In this document: one piece after another, positions 46,522 through 56,041 of the stretch
Layout of the letters: every line of letters begins with the position of its first letter
Position numbering within the stretch: the first letter of the stretch is position 1
Assembly (NCBI GenBank): GCA_027886185.1
Contig: WOAB01000880.1
Coordinates: forward strand, 124,001 to 188,000
Length of the DNA stretch: 64,000 nucleotides
Reading direction: 5' to 3'
Source: Rheum nobile
Lineage: Eukaryota > Streptophyta > Magnoliopsida > Caryophyllales > Polygonaceae
Program-made: the position numbers and the translations under genes
The notes under the pieces: model-generated
Told to the model about the DNA's origin: nothing
What the model saw: only the letters and a program-made list of their open reading frames with translations
The model's database searches: none

Positions 46522-47050
46522 GTGGGGTTAGTGATCTTCTCAAACTCTTAATTTTCTGGAAAAAAAAACAAAATTTTGTCTGAATGTGATGCATGCTAAA
46601 ATTAGGCTTATGTGAAAATGAGAGCATGATTTTCTCTGTGATAAACAAAGCACGGAGAGATGTGCAAAATTTATAGTAGCCTAAACTGTTACATCCATAT
46701 GGCCTGACAAACGAAATTATATTCTGACGAAACGAATTATCTTACCTGACAAAGTAAGTTTTAGGGTTTATGTGAATATGAATGTCATGTATTTGTTCTG
46801 TGGTTAGAATGTTAGACTTATCCTCAACAACTTCCATTTGTTGATACAAAAGTGTAAGTTATACTCTAGGGTAAAGACTTATCCTCAACAACTTCCATTT
46901 GTCCTGGCAAACCGCAATGTAGTTTGACAATTTATTTTGTATCCTGAAAACATATATCTTTACCTGACAAAGTAAGATGGTGTCTCTCTTTTATGTGAAT
47001 ATGAAAGTCATTCTTACCTGTCATGTATATGTGAATGTCATTCATTACAG
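46522..47050 (+). other. Remainder of exon 1 and first intron of the MULE protease gene
   Basis: MULE sequence resumes at GTGGGGTTAGTGATCTTCTC. The exon end cannot be fixed. The intron has three CCTGACAAA motifs (46702, 46744, 46968) and a repeated CTTATCCTCAACAACTTCCATTTG phrase (written here in two parts: CTTATCCTCAACAACTTCC and ATTTG), and ends TTCATTACAG. Confidence 0.6.
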
Positions 47051-48487
47051 ATAAGTTACAAATGGCATTCTGAGGAGTTGTTTTTTGGTCGGATAAATCA
47101 GAACTCAAGGCTTCAGTATCTTTCTTGTATCGAGAACACGCTAACTCGAACAGACTGGTAGACAGTTATGCAGGGGCCCTTTGGCCCAATAATCAAAATA
47201 ATGAAAAACATGAAACTGTCTGCACAACTGATTCACCATGTCTTGTTTAGGCAACTGGACACAAAAAAGCAGTTTGAGACATGGTATGATCTTGGTGGAC
47301 AACCATGTAGGTTTTCAATAGAGGAGTTTAGGGTAATAACAGGACTGAATTGTGGGATGCCCGATGAGGAGGACAGTATGCAGGATAAGAATGTAGTGTT
47401 TGAATTTTTTGGTGTGAGGAGTATTACTATTGCTAACATTTTAACCAAGTTCTTATCCTATCGGGAGGACAATGTATATAAGCTGAAGATGACCTTGTTG
47501 TTAATTCTTGAGGGTGTTGTACTTGGGGGTGATAAGAAGAGGAAGGTCAGACCCTTACATGTGAAATTGACCCAAGACTTAGATCGTTTCAATAATTTCC
47601 CATGGGGTAGGAGTGCATATCTTGACCTCCATCAAAGTCTGGCTTCTGCTTTGGACACAAGAATGGAGTCAGTTCAGGCTGCACTTGCAGTTTCAGACAA
47701 TGCCAGAGCAGGATACACTATACGGGGTTTCCCGATGGTGTTTCAGGTAATGTGTTAGTAGTTGAGTATGTAAAACTGAGAAATGTTAATGCCTCTGTTC
47801 ATAATTGTGGATTAATTCCAATTCTGTTTGTTTCAGATATGGTTGTATGAGGCAGTGCCCCATATTGGCAGAACAATTTCCCAAAAGCTGAATAAAGATG
47901 TGCAGCCCCGAGGTGTGAGGTGGCTTAAATCTAGTAGGCCAAGCTTGGATGCGATTTCTGCTGCCCTAGAGGGAAATTTCCCTGCTAAACAAATCCTTGT
48001 TGAGGAGGACGGAGAGGACTTGGGAGAAAGCTGTTATTTCTCGGAGGAGGAAGGACACAAATCCTTGGATGAGATTGTTAAGCACTTGAAGCCCAGAAGG
48101 AAAAATGCTGGTAAAAAGGCCAAGGGAGTTGGTAAGGGAGGACAAGCTGGAAACATTGAGGGTTTCGACCCAAGGCAATTTATGTGTTGTTTGAATGAAA
48201 TGATGCATGCTCTAAGGGAGGAATTTATTGAGTTAAACAAGTTCATAAGAGGCAAAGCTCCTAGAACAGGGGCATCTTCATCCAGTGATCAAGACATCAG
48301 TACACATCAGGAGCTCTCTAGGGAGGTTAACAGTGATAATGAACCCAACATCACCCAACACCAGCAGAGCATGAGGGAGGCAAAGACGGAGTCTGAAGCA
48401 AATGATGAAGAGGAATAGATGGAGTCTGAAGATGACGAAGACAATGAGTCCAAAGAGGGAGAGTCCGAAGAGACTGAGACTGATGAG

Positions 48488-48699
48488 GTATGTATGTCCA
48501 AAACTTTCAGTTAGTATATGTACAATTCAGTCCAGATGTACATATTTCAGTCCATTTTTGCACATTTCAGACCATATATCATCGTTTCAGTAAACAGTTC
48601 TGTCCATATATGTATTCAGTCCATATATGCACATTTCAGTCAATTTGAGCACAATTCCAAAAATATTTGCTTATTTCAGACCTTATATCATCGTTTCAG
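48488..48699 (+). repeat. Intron made of repeated TTTCAG/TTCAGTCCATATATG phrases
   Basis: Between the donor GAG-GTATGT and the acceptor CGTTTCAG the text repeats TTCAGTCCA(T)ATATG, GCACATTTCAG and CATATATCATCGTTTCAG in a diverged tandem fashion, which creates about eight potential 3' splice sites. Confidence 0.75.
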
Positions 48700-50804
48700 G
48701 AGACAATGGATGTAGAGCAAAATACTGGTGAAATAGTTGTGTATGATGCAGTTAATGTAGGCAGAAAGAGGCGGGTGAAGATGTCGCAATAGTAGATGAG
48801 GAAGAAGAGCAAGGGGATGCAACAGCTCCACTGTCAGTTTTTGTCCAAACTTGTACAATACTACATGCAGATGAGAAGTTGGTTAATGAGGCAACACCGC
48901 AAGATGTGGAGGGACTCATCAAGGAGTTGGTTAATGACGAGTTGGTTAATGATGGGATTGTGGTGGGAACACAAGTTGAGGTGGCAACAAAAACAGTGTC
49001 TGATGAGGGTGTGCATGACGGAGTTGTGGAGGAACTAAAGGAAGCTGTTGTGAAGGGAGGAAGCAAGGTTGATGACGGAGGTGTGGATGTTGAGGAGGTA
49101 GCAAAGGGAGCTGATGTGGAGGGAATGACCAAGGTTGATGACCAAGTTGTGGAGGAACCGAAGGGAGATATGGAGGGACTAAACCCGGTTGATGAAGGAG
49201 TTATGGAGGAATCAATGGGAGATGTTGTGGAGGGAAGGACCAAGGTTGATGAGCTAGGTGTTGAGGCGGGGACTGAAATACAAGGTGAGAAGGTATCACA
49301 TGCTGATTTTGATGACGTGGGGGGTGATGAAGGGGAGACCAAGGAGTCCAAAGTGCCGAGGAAGGGCAGACCAAGGAAGGGTAGCCAAGTTCCGAACATA
49401 ACATATCCAAGTCGCACTCGCGAGCTTGCTGCCAAGGCAAAATCACCCTACCGCAATATGGATGAGCAGAAATTGGCAAAAAAGATTACCAAAAATAGCA
49501 AGGTGGAAGGGATGACAGAGCTGGTAAAGTGGATGTAGAGTGAGAGGTTAGTGACTTAACCATTATACTCAACTTAATAAGAAATTGATGAATTGAATGT
49601 CAAAATCTTATCTGGCCTGACTGTTAGAATTCTGACCTGAAATTGATACTTTGTGGACTGACTAACTTGTATATAGCCTGTATATGTACTAAAACATATA
49701 TTGCCTTGCATAATATTCAAATGAATATGTACCATCATGCAGTATTGAACCCCGAACTGGACCGGGTGGGCAATCATTGGACAATGAGTTCTTTGAGAGA
49801 TTGTTTGCCCCAAAGATCTGGTTGCGCGGTGAGGTAATATTCCAATGCATTCTTTCAAAATAGTATTCATGTGTAAAATAGTTTACAGTGGATACATTAA
49901 CATTGTTGCACCATTACAGCATCTGGCGCAAATGATGGTCCTCTATCATAAAAGGATTTTAGAGGATCCACAGCGGTTTTCAAAGGTGGTTGTGCTTGAC
50001 CCATTTTGGCAAAACTATGTCAAAGGTGAATTCGATCGCTTCCAGAATAATACCCCACTTGTTGGTAAGGATGAACTGATACTGTACATGATGGGTTCAT
50101 GTCCGCAAGATTATGGCAAGAGATGGGATGATGCGGAACGCATATATGCGTGCTTCAACATCCCAGAGTACCACTGGTTTGCCTTAGAAATTGATCTATG
50201 CGACTGCACTCAGACAAGGATATTTTCGATATGATCCGCCCCATCGTTGAGACTGTTCCAAGATATGTCAAGATGTACGAGCCACTGGCAAAGAGATGTG
50301 AGCCGTTCTTGGACAATCCAATGTCGGTGTCCCGTCGTGATAACCTTAAGCAGAACAAGCGCGGGTAAGTATACATGTATTTATGCAATGATAAATCCTT
50401 ATCAAACTGCAATTGATATACATTCTAACGTGTTTTGTACATCTTGCAGAGGAGATTGTGGGGTCTACACCTTGAAGTACATTGAGTTATTGATTGTCGG
50501 CATGTCAAACTTGGATCTTGCGTCGGACAAATTCATAGATGCACATAGAAGTCAAATGGCTCATAGTATTTTTAGATGTTGTTGGGATGGTCTTTAAAGA
50601 CTTTTGATGTAATGTGGTAATTGTATTGTATTGTTGGGAAACATTCGGCTAGGAACATGCTTGTGATGGTGTTTATGTCAGACAAGATACTGTTTTCAAA
50701 GATACTGTTTTCAGCATGTTTACATGCTTGTGATGGTGTTTATGTCAGACAAGATATTGGTTTTACAAGCAAGCACCCCGGTTTGTCAGGTGAATTTCAT
50801 TTAA

Positions 50805-51850
50805 AATGGTGGGGTTAGTTTTCGAATAAAACCAAAGCTTTGAAAAAATGTGACTTAAGTCAGGCCAGATTACGGATTTACAGTAAATATTCACATTTGT
50901 CAGGTTGTTTTGATATATCTTTTTCAAATTCATCCTTTCCAATGAGTCATGTCATCGTACAAACATCAACCTAAATTGTCAAAGACGCTAGAAAAAAACT
51001 CCCACATTGAAACCTAATATTTCCTAAATTTAAAGGGTTTTTAAATTGAAAAATAGCCTTTAAAAAGAGGGGGGGGGGGGGGGGGGTAAAGTACATATTA
51101 ACCTAAATTTGTGCTACATTTCAACGGTTATGAAACCGGGAAAAAATGGTACAAAAACGGTTAAAAACAGTTTAAAAACCGTGTAAAATGGCGGGGTTAG
51201 TTCTGGAATAAACCAAAGGTTTTTTCTAATTGTTACATACGTCAGGCCAGATTACGGCTTTACAGTAAATATTCAAATTTGTCAGGTTATTTTGATATAT
51301 TTTGATATATCCTGTCATCGTACAAACATCACAATTGTCTTTGAAAAAACTCCCACATTGACACCTAATATTTTCTACATTTAAAGGGTTTTTAAATCGA
51401 AAAATAGCCTTTAAAACGAGGGGGGAAAGTACACAAAAACAGTAAAAAACGGTTTAAACCTTTTTTACCGCGGGGTTAGTTCTTGAGACCAAAGCTTTTT
51501 TCTAATAGTTACTTACGTCAGTCCACAATAAAAATTTACAGTACATATTTAGCTTTGTCAGGTTATTTTGTAGAATTTTTATTCAAAGTCATCCAATGAC
51601 TTATGGCGGATCTGGAAGAAACATCACAATGGTAAATAACCGTAGGAAAATACAACGTTTGTAAAAGGTTTTGAAACCGAAGCTTTGGCAATAAGCTAGT
51701 TAAAAGATGGGGTTAACAAGTTTTCGAATCAAACCAAAGCTTTGGCAATAAGCTTTGTCAGGTGACCTTACTTCCTTACAATAAGTGATGTACTTTGTCA
51801 GGTCATGATGAATAAATCATATTCAAAGTCATCATTTCCAATACATATCC
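50805..51850 (+). repeat. Diverged tandem block (~280-380-bp units) rich in GTCAGG motifs
   Basis: The order GGGGTTAGTT, AACCAAAGCTTT, GTCAGGCCAGATTACGG, TTTACAGTAAATATTCA, TTTGTCAGGTT, CATCGTACAAACATCA, AAAACTCCCACATTGA, AAAATAGCCTTTAAAA occurs from ~50808 and ~51187, and in part from ~51470 and ~51705. Copy 1 carries a run of 18 G at 51069-51086 where copy 2 has six. No gene. Confidence 0.85.
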
Positions 51851-51935
51851 GATTTGACCCCTCTTAAATTTCAATTAAATATCCTGTATTCCCTCAACTA
51901 CCCGTTATTAACTCCATTATCCACTCATCCTTGTG

Positions 51936-51943
51936 TATAAATA
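51936..51943 (+). promoter_or_regulatory. TATA box of the 117-aa gene
   Basis: TATAAATA lies about 110 bp before the ATG at 52050 and is followed by a C/T-rich leader (CCTCTCTCAAACTCCTC...), a typical plant promoter-leader layout. Confidence 0.65.
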
Positions 51944-52049
51944 GCGTTCTTGCCTTGTCCCAACCCCTCACATTTCCTCTCTCAAACTCCTCGCACTCCT
52001 CTCAAACTCCTCACATTCCTCTCTCATTTCCAAAACAATCTATTGCAAC

Positions 52050-52403
52050 ATGGTCGAGTCATTCAAGAAAGTTTTCCTGCAAGTGTACTGGGATGGCCAA
52101 CTATCGCCATCCAGCGGGGTGATGGCCCTCTTGACTACGCACGAGTATACTGGCGGGAGCACCAAACTCTTGAAAGTGCCAGCGATCAAAATGAATATCT
52201 GGTACCTGCATGGTCTGATAAGCCTCCTCTCTCCCGGTTCAAAATCCTTATATTTTGAACAGGTCCCAGCATCGGGGCAGCGGTTCCTTCAACCGCTGCA
52301 GACCGACAACGGCTATGCAGACCTTGCCCGCCTCGGCGAGAGGGTCGCCGGAGTCAAGGTCTATGTGGTGCGGGACGATCCAGATGTTTCTCTGCCCCAG
52401 TGA
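52050..52403 (+). CDS. 117-aa MULE-borne protein of unknown function
   Basis: Intact single-exon frame MVESFKKVFLQVYWDGQLSP ... GERVAGVKVYVVRDDPDVSL PQ, ending TGA. I do not recognise the family. The middle (GLISLLSPGSKSLYFEQVPA, then GQRFLQPLQTDNGYADLARL) is mixed hydrophobic and polar; I see no signal peptide, zinc motif or transmembrane helix. Support for a real gene: TATA box and C/T-rich leader upstream, no stops, GC-richer than the surroundings, and an upstream region homologous to that of the 122-aa gene at 54688 (TCCGATTT-ACCCCTCTTAA). An overlapping frame at 51950-52258 begins inside the leader and is less likely. It lies between the protease gene and the GRF gene of the MULE. Confidence 0.6.
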   Translation: MVESFKKVFLQVYWDGQLSPSSGVMALLTTHEYTGGSTKLLKVPAIKMNIWYLHGLISLLSPGSKSLYFEQVPASGQRFLQPLQTDNGYADLARLGERVAGVKVYVVRDDPDVSLPQ

Positions 52404-52873
52404 TGATGGCCGTGGGGATGTTTTTTAATGATGCTGCTTTGTTTTTTATGCTGTTTGTTATGGTTGTTTACTTATGTAATGCTAGCGACTGATAATAATA
52501 TAGATCCTTTGCCCATATTCTCGCATTTACTACTTTTGACTATTTTCATTTCAGGACAACACGTATCATGTTCATACTAAATGTACTAATGTTCAGGGCA
52601 AAAAGATTAATACTTTAGAGCAATAACATCGAATATGTGTACATGAAAATTCAGGACAACTGAAACTTATTCAGGAGAATCCGCGTCATATGTCAGAGTA
52701 CTAACAACATGTAGTAATTGTATTTGAAATTGTGATGACAATTTCAAGGATGTTTTCAAGCAAATTGGTGCTTAAGTCAGGAAATATTCATGTTTTACCT
52801 GCAGAAAACCCTCGTTGTATAAACAAGGAACCAGAATACATTGTATTGCTAAACATACGGTTATGAGTAGTTA

Positions 52874-53420
52874 TCATAATTTAACCAACAAGGTTACAAA
52901 TTGGACAACGAAGACAACAAGTAACAACACAAGTACCACAACACCAAGTACAACTTTCAGAACGAAATTTTCTGTTTTGATATTCATAATGTCATTCATT
53001 GAAGTCGATTGATGCGGGTAAATATTTGGCCGAGAGGTTGTCCCGTGATCTTCAACAACTCTTACGCTTTGAATGGACTCATTGGCTCTAAAATTATAAG
53101 CTTGACCATCCACCCATTTGAAGTATTTGCAATCGTGCCCTGCCTAAGGTTTAATACAAAATTAAACCAATCAACTAATTTACGACTATATAAAATCCCA
53201 ATTGAAAAGCATATTTCGCACGAAATTTCACATTCAACAATACCTTCCATAATGGACACCCATAGAACTGTTTTCCCGAATTTTGAGTGTGTTTGCAAGT
53301 TTGTATTGTTGCAGGGAGGCCATGGAAACATTTTTGAGTTGATGATTCACCAGCTTCGTGCCCTCTCCTCCACGAATTTGAATTGGCAGATGATCTTCCT
53401 TGTGTCCAGCCGTTTGTCAT
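52874..53420 (-). CDS. GRF-type zinc-finger protein with C-terminal membrane anchor (two exons)
   Basis: Exon 1 is complement 53244-53420 (MTNGWTQGRSSANSNSWRRG..., then CFHGLPATIQTCKHTQ and GKQFYGCPLWK). Exon 2 is complement 52874-53143 (AGHDCKYFKWVDGQAYNFRA ... to TAA). The 100-base intron has donor AAG-GTATTG and acceptor CCTTAG, phase 0. The join rebuilds a GRF zinc finger: CxHG, GCPLWK, C-x-x-F-x-W. The last ~30 residues (FVLKVVLGVVVLVLLLVVFV...) are a hydrophobic helix, so the protein is probably tail-anchored (148 residues). GRF fingers bind nucleic acid in other proteins; short plant GRF proteins with a C-terminal helix are common but uncharacterised. No inactivating change is seen. 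The start codon is the least certain part, because GAATTTGAATTGGCAG units are duplicated around 53374-53580. Confidence 0.75.
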
Positions 53421-53585
53421 CGTAAAATTTCGGCCAAATTTTCGAAGACGGTGTTCCTCTTTCTACTCTGCGCTGTTCTTTGTTTTTTCTTCGGTGCAAA
53501 TTTTCGAATTTGAATTGGCAGTTGTTCTTCCTTGTGTCCATCTTCGTGCCCTCTCTAGAAGATGATCTTCCTTGTGTCCGTACTT
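53370..53585 (-). repeat. Threefold repeat upstream of or overlapping the GRF gene start
   Basis: GATCTTCCTTGTGTCC and GAATTTGAATTGGCAG phrases recur at about 53374-53410, 53507-53540 and 53560-53580. Confidence 0.8.
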
Positions 53586-54395
53586 GTTTTTTGTTGTTTG
53601 TATTAAAGAAAGAGAAATGAAATGAAAGTTCAATGCTAATGTGATGTCTGTCAGGTCAACATCTTTTTCTTATAGAAGGATTTCAGTCAAAAAATTTTAA
53701 ATTGTTGAAACCGTATACAAATACTTAAAAAACTGTGTAAAAGCTTCCACCTTAACCAAAAGAGTATTTAATGGGTTTTTAAAATCTTGACCTGACGTCA
53801 TCCTTATCTCGTGTAATGAGATTAGTTTTTGTAAAATCTTGACGTGACGTCATCCTTATCCTTTCCAATTAAGTCTTCTAGGGTAAGTTTTCAGGTTATC
53901 ACTTAATTATGTATTTCCAATGAGTTTTTTTTAAAAGGTAAAATAATATAATGAGATTAGTTTTTGTTATTTAAACAAATTAACGGGGCCAATTTTATTT
54001 AATATATTTGATTATCAATAAAAATAATCAAAATTTTTCAATGAAAATAATTAGTATTATTGAATACAAATAATTAATAGTATTCAATTATATAATGAGA
54101 TTAGCTTTTCCCAGGCTCTGTAGCAAAGTTCTTAAAAAAACTTCGATGCTCTCACTTGCTTCTCTACATACTCAAAATTTGGCCTGACAACGTAGTTATA
54201 AGCCTTGCAAACAACCATATGTCGACTGACGATTAATGCTTGTTCTGTTTCTGACATATGTAGTTTTTCAGGGCTTATTGTTTGTCTGACTCGCGCGTCA
54301 GGTCATATTGAAGTCGGATAAATAACAACATAGATAGTTTTTACCTTTTCGGGTTTCTCAGGCATTATAAACATTTTTACAGTACGTATTCAGGT
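53586..54395. other. MULE intergenic spacer, no gene
   Basis: AT-rich, with CTTGACCTGACGTCATCC and TTGACGTGACGTCATCC (53785, 53838) as a duplicated phrase and several GTCAGG motifs. Confidence 0.55.
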
Positions 54396-54429
54396 TTGTC
54401 AGGTAACATTGAAATAAGTGAGTTCGTTT

Positions 54430-54687
54430 CAAATTTGTATCCGATTTCACCCCTCTTAATTTTCCCTAAAACACCCATACTTGCCCAAATCTTTTCTACC
54501 AAGTCTCTTCAAATACTCACCGGTCCATTACCAAAGTTCTCTACCAAGGATCTCAAAACACTCCCACGCTGTCTACCAAGGTGCTTCAAAAACTCCCACG
54601 TTCTTTTGTTAACTCAAATACTCCCACTTTCCCAAATACTCCCACTCCCACGTTTTTTCAAATACTCCCTCTCTATACTCTAAATTC
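54430..54687 (+). promoter_or_regulatory. Promoter/leader region of the 122-aa gene, shared in part with the 117-aa gene
   Basis: TTTGTCAGGT at ~54391, then TATCCGATTTCACCCCTCTT AATTTTCC, parallels TTTGTCAGGT at ~51797 and ATCCGATTTGACCCCTCTT AAATTTC at ~51845 before the 117-aa gene. A C/T-rich leader with repeated ACTCCCACTTTCCCAAATACTCC follows. I see no clear TATA box. Confidence 0.5.
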
Positions 54688-55130
54688 ATGGCGGGAGAAC
54701 ATCACTTTGTCACTGGGACATACTTTGAAGTAAATGAACTGCTTCAATCTGCCCTGGAAGTGAAGGATCATGTTGGAGGCCGGAAGATGATCGAGGCCGA
54801 TTTTCAGGAGTACAATCGCAACATTATGGCCAGAGATTTGGAGTTGGTAAGTTTAGTTAAGGATTTGCGCCGCTTGAGGCAGGAGCTTGCTGCTGTGAGT
54901 CCGGAAGGGGCTCAGACCGAAGAAGAAAAGGCCCAGATCAAGCTCAAGCTTAGACTGGTAAGGCTTTTATTGTATATTTTCTTCCTATGTGCAAGGGACG
55001 TGCCTAAGATGCTTAATTTTTGTTTTTGCAGATTGAATGGGACACCACCTTCACTGAGCTCAACATAAAAAGGGTGTTGGACCATGCTCAGTCGCTGGAG
55101 GGAAAGCTAAAGTCCCGATATCTATCTTGA
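54688..55130 (+). CDS. 122-aa coiled-coil protein of unknown function (two exons)
   Basis: Exon 1 is 54688-54957 (MAGEHHFVTGTYFEVNELLQ ...), ending KLKLRL at donor CTG-GTAAGG. Exon 2 is 55032-55130 (IEWDTTFTELNIKRVLDHAQ, SLEGKLKSRYLS, TGA), after a T-rich acceptor TTTTTGCAG. Residues ~45-115 are heptad-like and charged (VSLVKDLRRLRQELAAVSPE, EEEKAQIKLKLR), so a coiled coil is likely. No stop or shift. I do not recognise the family. It has its own leader and intron and lies between the GRF gene and the convergent transposase gene. Its presence inside the MULE suggests an accessory role, but no function can be assigned. Confidence 0.65.
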
Positions 55131-56041
55131 TGGGATAATGTTTTCATAACAGGGTAGTTTCTGAGTATGTGTGGATAAGTGTTTTTAATGTATGAACTTT
55201 GCAATGCTAGTTTTTTTGTTCTTTTGTGTGTGGGAATGCCATGCCAAGGGCACGTTTTTTGTAAAGTTGAACAACGTAATATAATGATTGTGTTTATAAG
55301 GTTTATACCATGTTGGAGTTTTACAGGACGTATTGTGAATTTACAGATCGTGTTTATGTATTAGGTTTGTCAGTACAACTTTGTCAGTACAACTTCGCAC
55401 CTGATTCTAGGGTTCTTATGAATAATTTATAGACTTCGCAACTGAAATGGTTTCGCACATGTTTGTCAGACCATGTTAGAGTTTTACAGGACGTATTGTG
55501 GCTTTACAGGTCGTGTTTATGTATTAGGTTTTCCTTTGTCAGACCATGTTAAAGTTTTACAGGACGTATTGTGGATTTACAGGTCATTTTTATGTACTAG
55601 GTTTTCCTCGAGCAAATGAGTATGTCAGGACATATACGTTGTTTTACAGGGTGTTGTAGAGTCTTATTGTTTCTCCTTATGAGGAGTTTAACACTGACTG
55701 ATGCTGAGAAGTAATCAACTCTTAAGCAAAGATGATGACAGGACAAAATGCAACGTTTGCAGAGAACCTGAGAACTTTGTCAGTACAACTTCGCACCTGA
55801 TTCTAGGGTTGCTGAAGGTTCAAGATGACAAGTAAATCTTAAGCAAAAGCTTTAATTTATCTAGTTTGTATATCATCCAAAAGGGAGCCCCCACAAAAAA
55901 GATGTGTGGTTTACGACTATATAGACTTAAACCATACATCTTTTCACTGAAACACCCAACAACAACATTTACTAGCATAAACACCCAAAAACACCAACAT
56001 GGTGACAATTCTAAACAACCCTAAACTAACCCATTCTCTTC
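55131..56041. repeat. 3' spacer with repeated TTTTACAGGACGTATTGTG/TTTACAGGTCGTGTTTATG units; no gene
   Basis: At ~55320, ~55490 and ~55553 the phrase AGTTTTACAGGACGTATTGT G(A/G).TTTACAG(A/G)TCGT...TATGTA(T/C)TAGGTTT recurs, with TTTGTCAG neighbours; CAACTTCGCACCTGATTCTA occurs at ~55388 and ~55786. Confidence 0.75.

Larger units (their letters stand above)
39799..50597 (+). pseudogene. DUF1985-Ulp1 (SUMO/NEDD8-type cysteine protease) gene of the MULE, split by a retrotransposon
   Basis: Exon 1 starts MVRTRGLQSAKARVKKQKPN (39799), basic and nuclear-like, and is cut at ~40046 by the Athila-like element. After it come exons 47051-47746 (DUF1985: FRQLDTKKQFETWYDLGG, FSIEEFRVITGLNCG), 47837-48487, 48700-49546 (acidic Val/Glu/Asp-rich linker), 49743-49833 (LDNEFFERLFAPKIW), 49920-50364 (Ulp1: VVVLDPFWQNYV, EYHWFALEIDLCDC) and 50450-50597 (GDCGVYTLKYIELL). 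All introns start GT and end AG, and the tested phases fit. His (HWFA) and Cys (GDCGVY) are visible; the segment that should carry the catalytic Asp (VYDS in relatives) is missing at ~50210, with a frame change. In-frame TAG codons at 39955, 47159, 48416 and 49536 and a shift near 48750 also inactivate it. Family members are related to enzymes that remove SUMO-type modifiers; in a MULE the role is unknown. Confidence 0.85.

Noticed and set aside
48752..49435. 227-codon minus-strand frame, Ser/Thr/Pro-rich
   Set aside because: It is the shadow of the repetitive acidic linker of the Ulp1 gene on the plus strand.
51069..51086. Run of 18 G as a regulatory G-quadruplex
   Set aside because: The parallel unit at ~51420 has only six G, so it looks like slippage expansion; there is no evidence of function.
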